Source: Ramlibacter humi (lineage in GTDB: Bacteria > Pseudomonadota > Gammaproteobacteria > Burkholderiales > Burkholderiaceae_C). Taken from it: DNA of 64,000 nt. Where the stretch lies: contig NZ_SMLK01000001.1 of assembly GCF_004681975.1 (NCBI RefSeq), positions 1,054,001-1,118,000 on the forward strand, in the 5' to 3' direction. Below are positions 34,868 to 44,174 of this stretch, piece by piece (positions within the stretch are counted from its first letter, which is position 1; every line of letters begins with the position of its first letter). The notes under the pieces were generated by a model, which ran no database searches, was not told the origin of the DNA, and saw only the letters and a list, made by a program, of their open reading frames with translations. A program made the position numbers and the translations under genes.

Positions 34868-34930
34868 GTTCAGCGTTGGGCGCTGGGCGTTGAGCGGGAC
34901 ACTTCCGGCGCTCAACGCTGAACGCTCAAC
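34868..34930 (-). other. Overlapping alternative hairpins between iscS and iscU
   Basis: Two perfect 10-bp pairings compete. GCGTTGAGCG (34887-34896) pairs with CGCTCAACGC (34909-34918), and GTTCAGCGTT (34868-34877) pairs with AACGCTGAAC (34914-34923), which uses some of the same bases. An 8-bp pairing of GTTGAGCG with CGCTCAAC (34923-34930) is a third option. The element lies in the iscS-iscU mRNA spacer and may set mRNA stability or the relative yield of the two proteins. Confidence 0.5.
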
Positions 34931-34933
34931 CTC

Positions 34934-36160
34934 TCAATGCGCCGTCCACTGGATCGTGCTCAGGTCCACGCCGTCCTGGTACATCTCCCAGAGCGGGCTG
35001 AGCTCGCGCAGCTTTTCGACGTTCTTCTTGATGGTGTCGACCGCGTAGTCGATCTCTTGCGCCGTGGTGAAGCGGCCGATGGTCATGCGCAGGCTGCTGT
35101 GCGCCAGTTCGTCGCTGCGGCCCAGGGCGCGCAGCACGTAGCTGGGCTCCAGCGAAGCCGACGTGCAGGCCGAACCGGACGACACCGCCAGGCCCTTGAT
35201 GCCCATGATCAGCGACTCGCCTTCGACGAAGTTGAAGCTCATGTTCAGGTTCTGGGCCACGCGGCGGCCGGGCGCCATGCTGCCGTTGATGAACACCTGC
35301 TCCACGTCCTTCAGGCCGTCCAGCAGGCGCTGCTGCAGCGCGCGGGCGTGCTCGTTGTCCTTGGCCATCTCCAGCTTCGCCAGGCGGAACGCTTCGCCCA
35401 TGCCGACGATCTGGTGCGTGGGCAGCGTGCCCGAGCGCATGCCGCGCTCGTGGCCGCCGCCGTGCATCTGCGCTTCCAGGCGCACGCGCGGCTTGCGGCG
35501 CACGTACAGCGCGCCGATGCCCTTGGGGCCGTACGTCTTGTGCGAAGCGAGCGACATCAGGTCCACCGGCAGCGCCTTGACGTCGATGTCCACCTTGCCC
35601 GTGGCCTGGGCGGCATCGACGTGGAAGATGATCCCGCGCTCGCGGCACATGGTGCCGATGGCCGGGATGTCCTGGATCACGCCGATCTCGTTGTTCACGA
35701 ACATGACGCTGACCAGGATGGTGTCGGGCCGAAGCGCCGCCTTGAACTTCTCCAGGTCCAGCAGGCCGTCTTCCTGCACGTCGAGGTAGGTGACGTCGAA
35801 GCCCTGGCGCTCCAGCTCGCGCATGGTGTCCAGCACGGCCTTGTGCTCGGTCTTCACCGTGATGAGGTGCTTGCCCTTGGTCTTGTAGAACTGGGCCGCG
35901 CCCTTGAGCGCCAGGTTGTTCGACTCCGTCGCGCCCGAGGTCCAGACGATCTCGCGCGGGTCGGCGCCGATCAGGTCGGCCACCTGTTCGCGCGCCTTCT
36001 CCACCGCCGCTTCCGCTTCCCAGCCCCAGGCGTGGCTGCGCGAGGCCGGGTTGCCGAAATGCTCGCGCAGCCAGGGGATCATGGCGTCGACCACGCGCGG
36101 GTCGGCCGGCGTCGTCGCGCCATAGTCCATGTAGATCGGGAAATGCGGGGTCATGCTCAT
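34934..36160 (-). CDS. iscS: Cysteine desulfurase IscS
   Basis: A 408-residue PLP enzyme. The PLP-lysine is in [17 protein letters not shown], and the active-site Cys is in [21 protein letters not shown]. The N-terminus [19 protein letters not shown] is typical. It makes persulfide sulfur for IscU and tRNA thiolation. Two in-frame ATGs (36160, 36154) are possible starts. It follows iscR by 34 bp. Confidence 0.98.
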   Translation of the reverse strand: MSMTPHFPIYMDYGATTPADPRVVDAMIPWLREHFGNPASRSHAWGWEAEAAVEKAREQVADLIGADPREIVWTSGATESNNLALKGAAQFYKTKGKHLITVKTEHKAVLDTMRELERQGFDVTYLDVQEDGLLDLEKFKAALRPDTILVSVMFVNNEIGVIQDIPAIGTMCRERGIIFHVDAAQATGKVDIDVKALPVDLMSLASHKTYGPKGIGALYVRRKPRVRLEAQMHGGGHERGMRSGTLPTHQIVGMGEAFRLAKLEMAKDNEHARALQQRLLDGLKDVEQVFINGSMAPGRRVAQNLNMSFNFVEGESLIMGIKGLAVSSGSACTSASLEPSYVLRALGRSDELAHSSLRMTIGRFTTAQEIDYAVDTIKKNVEKLRELSPLWEMYQDGVDLSTIQWTAH

Positions 36161-36194
36161 TGCTGGCTCTCTGGCTGGCTTCTCTCTTGGCGGA

Positions 36195-36734
36195 TCAGGA
36201 CTTCGCCGGCGACATGCTGCCCAGCGCGAAGACGGAGTTCGGCGCGTTCACGCGGATCGGCTTGACCACCGGCGCGCTGGAGATCGCGCGCTTGACGGCC
36301 GGCTTGTCCTCGATCTGGATGCCCTTGGCCAGCTGGTCGTCCACCAGCTTCTGCAGCGACACCGAGTCCAGGAACTCCACCATGCGCTGGTTCAGCTGCG
36401 ACCACAGCTCGTGGGTCATGCAGCGGCCGCCTTCCCCGCCGCAGTTCTCCTTGCCGCCGCACTGCGTGGCGTCGATCGGCTCGTCGACCGACACGATGAT
36501 GTCGGCCACGGTGATCTCCGAAGCCTTGCGGCCGAGCGTGTAGCCGCCCCCGGGGCCCCGGGTGGACTCCACCAGCTCGTGGCGGCGCAGCTTGCCGAAC
36601 AGCTGCTCCAGGTACGACAGCGAAATCTGCTGCCGCTGGCTGATCGCGGCCAGCGTGACCGGACCGTTGTTCTGGCGCAGGGCCAGGTCGATCATCGCGG
36701 TGACCGCAAAGCGGCCTTTGGTCGTGAGACGCAT
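36195..36734 (-). CDS. iscR: Fe-S-sensing transcriptional regulator IscR
   Basis: A 179-residue Rrf2-family regulator. The start [19 protein letters not shown] has AAGGAGG upstream; the frame is open further but that part is not conserved. The winged helix includes [20 protein letters not shown]. The cluster-binding Cys are in [14 protein letters not shown], followed by MTH with the fourth ligand His. It represses the isc operon when it holds a [2Fe-2S] cluster. It is the first gene of the operon. Confidence 0.98.
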   Translation of the reverse strand: MRLTTKGRFAVTAMIDLALRQNNGPVTLAAISQRQQISLSYLEQLFGKLRRHELVESTRGPGGGYTLGRKASEITVADIIVSVDEPIDATQCGGKENCGGEGGRCMTHELWSQLNQRMVEFLDSVSLQKLVDDQLAKGIQIEDKPAVKRAISSAPVVKPIRVNAPNSVFALGSMSPAKS

Positions 36735-36870
36735 CGCAACCTCCTTGTTGCTTGTCCGTTCGTTTGCTGCACCGCACCAGCACCTGCCGGGACGGTTCGT
36801 CTCCACCCATGTCCGGCGCTACCCTGCCGGCTCCCGCCGGTCGTCAGTCGAACCGGCCATTTCTTGTGTT

Positions 36871-36896
36871 TTCCTGAGCGTTTCCGTCAAGTATAC
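36871..36896 (-). promoter_or_regulatory. Probable isc promoter with degenerate IscR site
   Basis: On the minus strand GTATACTTGACGGAAACGCTCAGGAA contains a TTGACG -35-like element and the ATAC-TTGAC half of the type 1 IscR motif known from enterobacteria; the second half (CTCAGG) matches poorly. It lies about 140 bp before iscR. The 241-bp spacer between iscR and uvrB holds no gene. Confidence 0.4.
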
Positions 36897-36975
36897 CCGA
36901 AAACCCGGCGGCGCGCTCGGGTAATAAGACTGGGCAGTCGCGGGATGGTTCCCGCCGGGCATCGGCTGGCCGGAC

Positions 36976-39078
36976 TCAGGGTTTGCGGCCGGCCGGCAAT
37001 GGCACGACGTTGTCGTGCACCGCGGCGCCGAAAGCCTGTTCCTTCAGCAGCGCCAGCTGGTCGCGCACCCGCGCCGCCTTCTCGAACTCCAGGTTGCGGG
37101 CGTGCTCGAGCATCTGCTTTTCCAGCCGCTTGATCTCGCGCGAGATGTCCTTTTCCGACATGTCCTCGGCCAGCGCGCGCTGCAGCTCCTGCTTCTCCTG
37201 CTCCTTGGCCGTCTTCTCGCTGTAGACGCCGTCGATCAGGTCGCGCACTTCCTTCTTGATGCTGCGCGGCGTGATGCCATGCGCCTCGTTGTGCGCGATC
37301 TGCCTGGCGCGCCGCCGCTCCGTTTCGCCGATGGCCTTCCTCATCGACTCGGTCATGTTGTCGGCGTACAGGATGGCGCGGCCGTGCAGGTTGCGCGCCG
37401 CGCGGCCGATGGTCTGGATCAGGGAACGCTCCGCGCGCAGGAAGCCTTCCTTGTCCGCGTCCAGGATGGCCACCAGCGACACCTCGGGGATGTCCAGGCC
37501 TTCGCGCAGCAGGTTGATGCCCACCAGCACGTCGAAAGCGCCCAGCCGCAGGTCGCGCAGGATCTCCACCCGCTCCACCGTGTCGATGTCGCTGTGCATG
37601 TAGCGCACCTTCACGCCGTTGTCGGCCAGGTAGTCGGTCAGCTGCTCGGCCATGCGCTTGGTCAGCGTGGTGATCAGCACGCGCTCGTTCTTCTCGGCGC
37701 GGATGCGGATCTCCTGCAGCACGTCGTCCACCTGGTGCGTGGCCGGCCGCACTTCCACCTCGGGGTCGACCAGGCCGGTGGGCCGCACCAGCTGCTCCAC
37801 CACGTTGCCGGCGTGCTCCTTCTCGTACGCCGCGGGCGTGGCCGACACGAAGACCACCTGCCGCATGCGGGTCTCGAACTCCTCGAACTTCAGCGGCCGG
37901 TTGTCCAGCGCCGAAGGCAGGCGGAAGCCGTACTCCACCAGCGTGGTCTTGCGCTGGCGGTCGCCGTTGTACATGGCGCCCAGCTGGCCGATCATCTGGT
38001 GGCTCTCGTCCAGGAACATCAGCGCGTCCTTGGGCAGGTAGTCGGTCAGCGTCGAAGGCGGCGCGCCGGGCGGCGAGCCCGAGAGGTGGCGCGTGTAGTT
38101 CTCGATGCCCTTGCAGTGCCCCACCTCGCTGAGCATCTCCAGGTCGAAGCGGGTGCGCTGCTCCAGCCGCTGCGCTTCCACCAGCTTGCCCGCGTCCACC
38201 AGCTCCTTCAGGCGCTGGTCCAGCTCGAGCTTGATGGACTCGACGGCCGACACCACCTTCTCGCGCGGCGTCACGTAGTGGCTGGACGGGTAGATGGTGA
38301 ATCGCGGCACCTTCTGCCGGATGCGGCCCGTCAGCGGGTCGAACAGCTGCAGCGATTCGATCTCGTCGTCGAACAGCTCGATGCGGATGGCCAGTTCCGA
38401 GTGTTCCGCCGGGAACACGTCGATGGTGTCGCCGCGAACGCGGAAAGTGCCGCGCGAGAAGTCCTGCTCGTTGCGGCTGTACTGCATGCGGATCAGCTGG
38501 CCGATGACGTCGCGCTGGCCGATCTTGTCGCCCACGCGGCAGATGAAGCGCATCTGCGTGTAGTCCTCGGGGGCGCCGATGCCGTAGATGGCGCTGACCG
38601 TCGCCACGATCACCGTGTCGCGCCGCTCCAGCACGCTCTTGGTGGCCGACAGGCGCATCTGCTCGATGTGCTCGTTGATCGAGCTGTCCTTCTCGATGAA
38701 CAGGTCGCGCTGCGGGACGTACGCCTCGGGCTGGTAGTAGTCGTAGTAGCTGACGAAGTACTCGATCGCGTTCTTCGGGAAGAACTCGCGGAACTCCGCG
38801 TACAGCTGCGCCGCCAGCGTCTTGTTCGGCGCGAACACGATCGCCGGCCGCCCCAGCCGCGCGATGACGTTGGCCATGGTGAACGTCTTGCCCGAGCCCG
38901 TGACACCCAGCAGGGTCTGGAAAACCTCGCCGTCGTTCACGCCTTCCACCAGCTTGTCGATCGCCTGCGGCTGGTCGCCCGAAGGCGGGTACGGCTGGAA
39001 CAGCTCGAACGGTGAATCAGGGAAACGAATGAACTCGCCGTTTTGCTTCTGGGGTATGGCTTCAATCGTTTCTGGCAT
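36976..39078 (-). CDS. uvrB: Excinuclease ABC subunit B
   Basis: A 700-residue UvrB of full length. Walker A is [17 protein letters not shown], the beta-hairpin is [13 protein letters not shown], and helicase motifs include [20 protein letters not shown] and [10 protein letters not shown]. The C-terminal UVR/coiled-coil region ([20 protein letters not shown]) binds UvrC. It verifies DNA damage in nucleotide excision repair. It is divergent from the aminotransferase gene across 129 bp; I looked for a CTGT-N8-ACAG LexA box there and did not see one. Confidence 0.98.
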   Translation of the reverse strand: MPETIEAIPQKQNGEFIRFPDSPFELFQPYPPSGDQPQAIDKLVEGVNDGEVFQTLLGVTGSGKTFTMANVIARLGRPAIVFAPNKTLAAQLYAEFREFFPKNAIEYFVSYYDYYQPEAYVPQRDLFIEKDSSINEHIEQMRLSATKSVLERRDTVIVATVSAIYGIGAPEDYTQMRFICRVGDKIGQRDVIGQLIRMQYSRNEQDFSRGTFRVRGDTIDVFPAEHSELAIRIELFDDEIESLQLFDPLTGRIRQKVPRFTIYPSSHYVTPREKVVSAVESIKLELDQRLKELVDAGKLVEAQRLEQRTRFDLEMLSEVGHCKGIENYTRHLSGSPPGAPPSTLTDYLPKDALMFLDESHQMIGQLGAMYNGDRQRKTTLVEYGFRLPSALDNRPLKFEEFETRMRQVVFVSATPAAYEKEHAGNVVEQLVRPTGLVDPEVEVRPATHQVDDVLQEIRIRAEKNERVLITTLTKRMAEQLTDYLADNGVKVRYMHSDIDTVERVEILRDLRLGAFDVLVGINLLREGLDIPEVSLVAILDADKEGFLRAERSLIQTIGRAARNLHGRAILYADNMTESMRKAIGETERRRARQIAHNEAHGITPRSIKKEVRDLIDGVYSEKTAKEQEKQELQRALAEDMSEKDISREIKRLEKQMLEHARNLEFEKAARVRDQLALLKEQAFGAAVHDNVVPLPAGRKP

Positions 39079-39207
39079 GGGGTCCTGCTGGGATGGTCGT
39101 GAGGCGGCGGCTTAAAATCGCGAGGAACCGGACAGCGTACCGCAAGCGCTGCCAGGAAGCGGCAGCAGGCCGCGCCCCCACCCCCAGAGCTCCAGAGGAT
39201 CTTCCGC

Positions 39208-40410
39208 ATGTCTTTGTTCCAGTCCGTCGAAATGGCCCCGCGCGACCCCATCCTGGGTCTCAACGAGCAATTCAACGCCGACACGAACCCCCAGAAGGTC
39301 AACCTCGGTGTCGGCGTGTACTACGACGACAACGGCAAGTTGCCCCTGCTGGAGTGCGTGCAGAAGGCCGAAAAACAGATGATGGAGGCGCCCAAGGCCC
39401 GCGGCTACCTGCCCATCGACGGCATCGCCGCGTACGACCAGGCCGTCCGCGGCCTCGTATTTGGGGCCGACAGCGAGCCCGTCAAGAGCAACCGCGTCGC
39501 CACCGTGCAGGCGCTGGGCGGCACCGGCGGCCTGAAGATCGGCGCCGACTTCCTGCACCTCGTCAGCCCCAAGTCCAAGGTCCTGATCAGCGACCCCAGC
39601 TGGGAAAACCACCGCGCGCTGTTCAGCCAGGCCGGCTTCACCGTCGAGGCTTACCCGTACTACAGCGCCGCCAAGCGAGGCGTCGACTTCGACGGCATGC
39701 TCACCGCGCTGAACCTGGCGCCGGAAGGCACCATCGTCGTGCTGCACGCCTGCTGCCACAACCCCACCGGCTACGACATCACGCCCGCGCAGTGGGACCA
39801 GGTCATCGCCGCGGTGAAGTCGCGCAAGCTCGTCCCTTTCCTGGACATGGCCTACCAGGGGTTCGGCCAGGGCATCGCGGAAGACGGCGCGGTGATCGGC
39901 AAGTTCGTGGCTTCGGGCCAGGACTTCTTCGTCTCCACCTCGTTCTCCAAGAGCTTCAGCCTGTACGGCGAACGGGTGGGCGCCCTGTCCGTGGTCTGCA
40001 AGGACAAGGACGAGGCCGGCCGCGTGCTGAGCCAGCTGAAGATCATGATCCGCACCAACTACAGCAACCCGCCCACGCACGGCGCCACGGTGGTCACCAC
40101 CGTGCTCACCACGCCCGAGCTGCGCGCGCTGTGGGAGAAGGAGCTGGCCGGCATGCGCGTGCGCATCAAGCAGATGCGCGAAGCGCTGGTGCGCAAGCTC
40201 AAGGCCGCCGGCGTGAAGGAAGACATGTCCTTCATCAGCCAGCAGATCGGCATGTTCAGCTACTCGGGCCTGACCAAGGACCAGATGGTCCGCCTGCGCA
40301 GCGAGTTCGGCGTGTACGGCACCGACACCGGCCGCATGTGCGTCGCCGCGCTCAACAGCAAGAACATCGACCACGTCTGCGCATCCGTCGCCAAGGTGCT
40401 GTCGGCCTGA
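39208..40410 (+). CDS. Aromatic/aspartate aminotransferase (class I)
   Basis: A 400-residue PLP enzyme of the AspC/TyrB group. The N-terminus VEMAPRDPILGLNEQFNADT, HACCHNPTGYDITPAQW and the PLP-lysine in STSFSKSFSLYGERVGAL are diagnostic, with the C-terminal Arg in GRMCVAALN. It swaps amino groups between aspartate or aromatic amino acids and 2-oxoglutarate; sequence alone does not separate the two. It has a ribosome site AGAGGA and ends in a clear intrinsic terminator at 40430. Confidence 0.95.
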   Translation: MSLFQSVEMAPRDPILGLNEQFNADTNPQKVNLGVGVYYDDNGKLPLLECVQKAEKQMMEAPKARGYLPIDGIAAYDQAVRGLVFGADSEPVKSNRVATVQALGGTGGLKIGADFLHLVSPKSKVLISDPSWENHRALFSQAGFTVEAYPYYSAAKRGVDFDGMLTALNLAPEGTIVVLHACCHNPTGYDITPAQWDQVIAAVKSRKLVPFLDMAYQGFGQGIAEDGAVIGKFVASGQDFFVSTSFSKSFSLYGERVGALSVVCKDKDEAGRVLSQLKIMIRTNYSNPPTHGATVVTTVLTTPELRALWEKELAGMRVRIKQMREALVRKLKAAGVKEDMSFISQQIGMFSYSGLTKDQMVRLRSEFGVYGTDTGRMCVAALNSKNIDHVCASVAKVLSA

Positions 40411-40429
40411 GGCCACGGCGCAAGCTTCG

Positions 40430-40456
40430 AAAAAGCCGCCTCCGGGCGGCTTTTTT
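40430..40456 (+). terminator. Intrinsic terminator after aminotransferase gene
   Basis: AAAAGCCGCC, TCCG and GGCGGCTTTTTTG form a stem of 10 pairs with a tetraloop and a run of T. It lies about 20 bp beyond the aminotransferase stop. Confidence 0.92.
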
Positions 40457-40595
40457 GTTTCCAGGCGTTGTCCCACGCGGTGGCCCGGCGCGCGCCTTCG
40501 GGTGGTGCGCCGCCGCAAGGGGCATGCTGGAGGTCGCGCACCGGACAGCACCTGCGGTTTTCACGGATGAGCGCCCGCGGTTCGGGGCTGCTATA

Positions 40596-40606
40596 TTGCA
40601 TTGCAA
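40596..40606. promoter_or_regulatory. TTGCA-T-TGCAA palindrome before phaZ (possible PhaR site)
   Basis: An 11-bp inverted repeat ends 19 bases before the phaZ ATG, in a short AT-rich patch. PhaR repressors of polyhydroxyalkanoate granule genes bind TGC/GCA-rich elements, so it is a candidate site. No PhaR gene lies in the window. Confidence 0.35.
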
Positions 40607-40625
40607 CATTCCCACGGGCTCACCC

Positions 40626-41969
40626 ATGCTTTACCAGATCTACGAAGCCCAGCGCTCCTTGATGGAGCCCTTCGCCGACTTCGCGCAAGCCGCCGCAAAG
40701 CTATACGGCAACCCCGTGTCCCCCTTCGGCCAAAACCCCCTGGCGCAGCGCGTGGCCGCCGGCTACGAGCTGATGTACCGCCTGTGGAAGGACTACGAGA
40801 AGCCGCAGTTCGGCATCGAGACCGTTCAGGTCGACGGCCACGAAGTGGTCATCCACGAAGACGTGGAACTGGACAAGCCCTTCTGCGAACTGCGCCGCTT
40901 CAAGCGCTTCTCCGACGACCCTGACACGCTGGCCAAGCTGAAGGCCCAGCCCACCGTGCTGGTGGTGGCGCCGCTTTCGGGCCACTATGCCACGCTGCTG
41001 CGCGACACCGTGCGCAGCCTGCTGACGGACCACAAGGTCTACATCACCGACTGGAAGAACGCCCGCACCGTGCCGCTGGAGCAAGGCGAGTTCCACATGG
41101 ACGACTACGTCGGCTACGTGCAGGAATTCATCCGCCACCTGCAAGGCATCTACGGCAACTGCCATGTCATCAGCGTGTGCCAGCCGACGGTGCCGGTGCT
41201 CGCGGCCGTGTCGCTGATGGCCAGCCGCGGCGAAACCACGCCGCTGACCATGACCATGATGGGCGGCCCCATCGACGCCCGCAAGTCGCCCACCGCGGTG
41301 AACAACCTGGCGATGAACAAGAGCTTCGAATGGTTCGAGAACAACGTGATCTACCGCGTTCCGACCAGCTTCCCGGGCGCCGGCCGCCGCGTGTACCCCG
41401 GCTTCCTGCAGCACACCGGCTTCGTGGCGATGAACCCGGACCGCCACCTGTCCAGCCACTACGACTTCTTCAAGCACCTGGTGGCCGGCGACGACGACAA
41501 GGCCGAATCGCACCGCCAGTTCTACGACGAGTACAACGCCGTGCTCGACATGGACGCGGACTACTACCTCGAGACCATCCGCACGGTGTTCCAGGAATTC
41601 GCGCTGGTGCACGGCACCTGGGACGTCATCAGCGAAAGCGGCGACCTGGAGCGCGTGCGCCCGCAGGACATCACCACCACCGCGCACCTCACGGTGGAAG
41701 GCGAGCTGGACGACATCTCCGGCGCCGGCCAGACGGAGGCCGCGCATGACCTGTGCACCGGCGTTCCCAAGGCGCGCCAGAAGCACATCGAGGTGAAGGG
41801 CGCGGGCCACTACGGCATCTTCTCGGGCCGCAAGTGGCGCGAGGTGGTCTACCCGCAGGTGCGCGAATTCATCGCCCGCTTCAACGATGGCCCGGTGGTG
41901 CCCAACGCGCAGCGCCCCGCGCCCGCCAAGGCGGCCGCGCGCAAGAAGGCGGTCGAGCCCGCGGCGTGA
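40626..41969 (+). CDS. phaZ: Intracellular polyhydroxybutyrate depolymerase
   Basis: A 447-residue enzyme of the i-PhaZ family. In place of a lipase-box Ser it has Cys185 in [11 protein letters not shown], as in PhaZ1 of Cupriavidus. The start [16 protein letters not shown] and the His-containing [15 protein letters not shown] are typical. The last 20 residues are Ala/Lys/Pro-rich, a form seen in granule-associated proteins. It breaks down stored polyhydroxybutyrate to monomers or oligomers. Its stop overlaps the GTG of the RnfB-like gene (GTGA). Confidence 0.96.
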   Translation: MLYQIYEAQRSLMEPFADFAQAAAKLYGNPVSPFGQNPLAQRVAAGYELMYRLWKDYEKPQFGIETVQVDGHEVVIHEDVELDKPFCELRRFKRFSDDPDTLAKLKAQPTVLVVAPLSGHYATLLRDTVRSLLTDHKVYITDWKNARTVPLEQGEFHMDDYVGYVQEFIRHLQGIYGNCHVISVCQPTVPVLAAVSLMASRGETTPLTMTMMGGPIDARKSPTAVNNLAMNKSFEWFENNVIYRVPTSFPGAGRRVYPGFLQHTGFVAMNPDRHLSSHYDFFKHLVAGDDDKAESHRQFYDEYNAVLDMDADYYLETIRTVFQEFALVHGTWDVISESGDLERVRPQDITTTAHLTVEGELDDISGAGQTEAAHDLCTGVPKARQKHIEVKGAGHYGIFSGRKWREVVYPQVREFIARFNDGPVVPNAQRPAPAKAAARKKAVEPAA

Positions 41970-42631
41970 GCCCGCTGGCGCGGCGGCTGCACGCCGCTCT
42001 GCCGCAGACGCAGTGCACGCGCTGCGGCTATCCCGACTGCGAAGGCTACGCCCGCGCCATGGCGGCGGGCGAAGCGGACATCAACCAGTGCCCACCCGGC
42101 GGCGCCGAAGGCGTGCGCCGCCTTTCCGCCATCACCGGCCGTCCCGAGATTCCGCTCAGCGCGGCCCATGGCGTGGAGGGCCCGCGCGCGCTGGCCGTCA
42201 TCGACGAAGACTGGTGCATCGGCTGCACGCTGTGCCTGAAGGCCTGCCCGACCGACGCCATCCTCGGCGTCAACAAGCACATGCACACCGTCATCGAACC
42301 GTACTGCACGGGCTGCGAGCTGTGCGTGCCGGTGTGTCCGGTCGACTGCATCTCCCTGGAGAACGTGACGGGTGATCGCACCGGCTGGCAGGCATGGAGC
42401 GAACCCGACGCCGCGCAGGCCTTGACGCGCTACGAGTCGCACAAGGCGCGCGTCGCGCGCGAGGATGGCGAGAACGCCGAGCGGCTGGAACACAAGGCCG
42501 AAGCGAAACTGGCCGACCTGCCCGCCCACACCCACGGCGCGGAAGGCGCCGAGGCCGACCGCAAGCGCGCGATCATCGAAGCGGCGCTGGCCCGCGCGAA
42601 GGCACGCCGCCAGGCACCGCCGCAAGGCTGA
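41966..42631 (+). CDS. RnfB/RsxB-like iron-sulfur protein
   Basis: A 221-residue protein. The N-terminal 4Fe-4S domain has [13 protein letters not shown] and a further Cys in NQCPPGG, as in RnfB. Two ferredoxin motifs follow, [12 protein letters not shown] and [12 protein letters not shown], giving two more [4Fe-4S] clusters. The last 70 residues are charged and may be helical. Unlike full RnfB it has no N-terminal membrane helix, and no other rnf/rsx gene is near. It is coupled to phaZ by a GTGA overlap. It probably carries electrons between soluble partners; the partners are unknown. Confidence 0.85.
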   Translation: MSPLARRLHAALPQTQCTRCGYPDCEGYARAMAAGEADINQCPPGGAEGVRRLSAITGRPEIPLSAAHGVEGPRALAVIDEDWCIGCTLCLKACPTDAILGVNKHMHTVIEPYCTGCELCVPVCPVDCISLENVTGDRTGWQAWSEPDAAQALTRYESHKARVAREDGENAERLEHKAEAKLADLPAHTHGAEGAEADRKRAIIEAALARAKARRQAPPQG

Positions 42632-42638
42632 GCGCCGC

Positions 42639-43079
42639 TCACCCGCCCTCGGCGTCGTTCACCTGCTCGTTGAATTCGGCCATGCCCATGGCCGCGCCGA
42701 CTTCGCGCGGCAGCGCATCGCGGGCGGAGAACACGCCCAGCACCTTGCCTCCGCGCACCACCGGCAGGTGCCGGAATCCCCGCTCCAGCATGATCAGCAC
42801 CGCTTCGGACACAGGCGTCTCCGGCGGTACGCAAATCGGTTGCGGCGTCATCACGTCGCGCACCGCGGTGCGGTCGGGATCGACCGAGCGCGCCAGGACG
42901 CGCGTCATCAGGTCGCGCTCGGTCAGGATGCCCAGCAGGCGGTCGGGCGGCGACATGACGAGCACGCTGCCGGAATTCGCGCCGGTCATGAGGCGCGCCG
43001 CCTCGCGCACGCTGGTTTCAGGTGCAACGTGCAGCACCGGCTTGTGCGCGAGCGACTGGGACACCTTGCGTTCGTCCAT
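42639..43079 (-). CDS. CBS-pair domain protein
   Basis: A 146-residue protein made almost wholly of two CBS motifs (VREAARLMTGANSGSVLVM...LLGILTERDLMTRV and AVLIMLERGFRHLPVVRGG). CBS pairs bind adenosyl nucleotides and often regulate partners by energy state. There is no enzyme domain. It lies 39 bp after the 2-oxoacid oxidoreductase beta gene on the same strand, so it may report nucleotide levels to that enzyme. GGAGGT before the ATG is a strong ribosome site. Confidence 0.9.
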   Translation of the reverse strand: MDERKVSQSLAHKPVLHVAPETSVREAARLMTGANSGSVLVMSPPDRLLGILTERDLMTRVLARSVDPDRTAVRDVMTPQPICVPPETPVSEAVLIMLERGFRHLPVVRGGKVLGVFSARDALPREVGAAMGMAEFNEQVNDAEGG

Positions 43080-43118
43080 GGGGCACCTCCTTCGGCGGGC
43101 GCGGCCGCCGGATGCGGA

Positions 43119-44174
43119 TCAGCGCAGCGAAGCGTTCAGCTTGTCCAGCGCCGCCGTGCCGGGACACAGCTGCGCGGCGTCCATCCCGTTGAGCGGCGCC
43201 GCGCTGGTGTTCAGCGCGGCATGCAGGTCGGTGGCGAGCGGGTCCACGTACAGCAGGCCCGTGACCACTTCGCCGCGCGCCTGGTGTTCCTGCATGTAGC
43301 TCATGGCCCGGTGGCGGTCGGTCGGATCGTAGGCTTCGTGCAGGCTGCGCAGCCGCAGCAATGTGCCGTCGTGCTGGCGCACTTCCACCGCCTCACCGGG
43401 GCCGTAGTCGGCGGTGATCTCCTCGCGGCCGGTGATGAAATCGATGCGGCTCACCGCCTCGTTGTGCTCGCGCACGTAGTCGTAGCTCTTGGTGCTGCCC
43501 GGGTGGTTGTTGAACGCCACGCACGGACTGACGACGTCGATGAACGCGGCGCCGCCGTGCCGCAGCGCGCCCTTGATCAGCGGCACCAGCTGCGCCTTGT
43601 TGCCCGAAAAGGCGCGCGCGACGTAGGTGGCGCCCAGCTGCAGCGCCAGGCCCACCAGGTCGACCGGGCTGTCGCTGTTGACCACGCCCTTCTTGCTCTT
43701 GGACCCCTGGTCGGCGGTGGCGGAGAACTGGCCCTTGGTGAGGCCGTACACGCCGTTGTTCTCCACGATGTACGCCATGCGCACGCCCCGGCGCAGCGCA
43801 TGCGCGAACTGGCCCAGGCCGATGGAAGCCGAGTCGCCGTCGCCCGACACGCCCAGGTACAGCAGCTCGCGGTTGGCCAGGTTGGCGCCGGTCAACACGC
43901 TGGGCATGCGGCCATGCACGGTGTTGAAACCGTGCGAGGCACCCAGGAAGTAGTCAGGCGTCTTCGAGCTGCAGCCGATGCCCGACAGCTTGGCGACACG
44001 GTGCGGTTCGATGTCCAGTTCCCAGCAGGCCTGGATGATGGCGGCCGAGATCGAGTCGTGGCCGCAGCCGGCGCACAGGGTGGAAATCTTTCCCTCGTAG
44101 TCGCGGCGCGTGTAGCCGACGCGATTCTTCTCCAGCGTCGGATGGTGCAGCAGCGGCTTGGCGATGTAGGTCAT
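43119..44174 (-). CDS. 2-oxoacid:ferredoxin oxidoreductase, beta subunit
   Basis: A 351-residue beta subunit. It carries thiamine diphosphate, with GDGDSASIGLGQFAHALRRG and the following VENNGVYGLTKGQFS as the ThDP/Mg site, and CAGCGHD plus later Cys for a [4Fe-4S] cluster. It pairs with the alpha subunit just upstream, whose stop overlaps this start by four bases. The enzymes of this family oxidise 2-oxoglutarate, pyruvate or branched 2-oxoacids to the acyl-CoA. The substrate here is not certain; the layout with an NAD(P)H-type electron-transfer gene resembles the 2-oxoglutarate enzyme of Thauera. Confidence 0.9.
   Translation of the reverse strand: MTYIAKPLLHHPTLEKNRVGYTRRDYEGKISTLCAGCGHDSISAAIIQACWELDIEPHRVAKLSGIGCSSKTPDYFLGASHGFNTVHGRMPSVLTGANLANRELLYLGVSGDGDSASIGLGQFAHALRRGVRMAYIVENNGVYGLTKGQFSATADQGSKSKKGVVNSDSPVDLVGLALQLGATYVARAFSGNKAQLVPLIKGALRHGGAAFIDVVSPCVAFNNHPGSTKSYDYVREHNEAVSRIDFITGREEITADYGPGEAVEVRQHDGTLLRLRSLHEAYDPTDRHRAMSYMQEHQARGEVVTGLLYVDPLATDLHAALNTSAAPLNGMDAAQLCPGTAALDKLNASLR

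Noticed and set aside
37015-39015. A 666-codon frame antisense to uvrB
   Set aside because: Same GC-rich mirror effect; the composition is unlike any real protein and uvrB covers the region.
39079-39207. Possible LexA box before uvrB
   Set aside because: I searched for CTGT-N8-ACAG and found only an isolated CTGT half.
42639-43079. CBS protein as an IMP dehydrogenase fragment
   Set aside because: The protein is complete, with its own SD and start, and contains only the two CBS motifs without a catalytic domain on either side.
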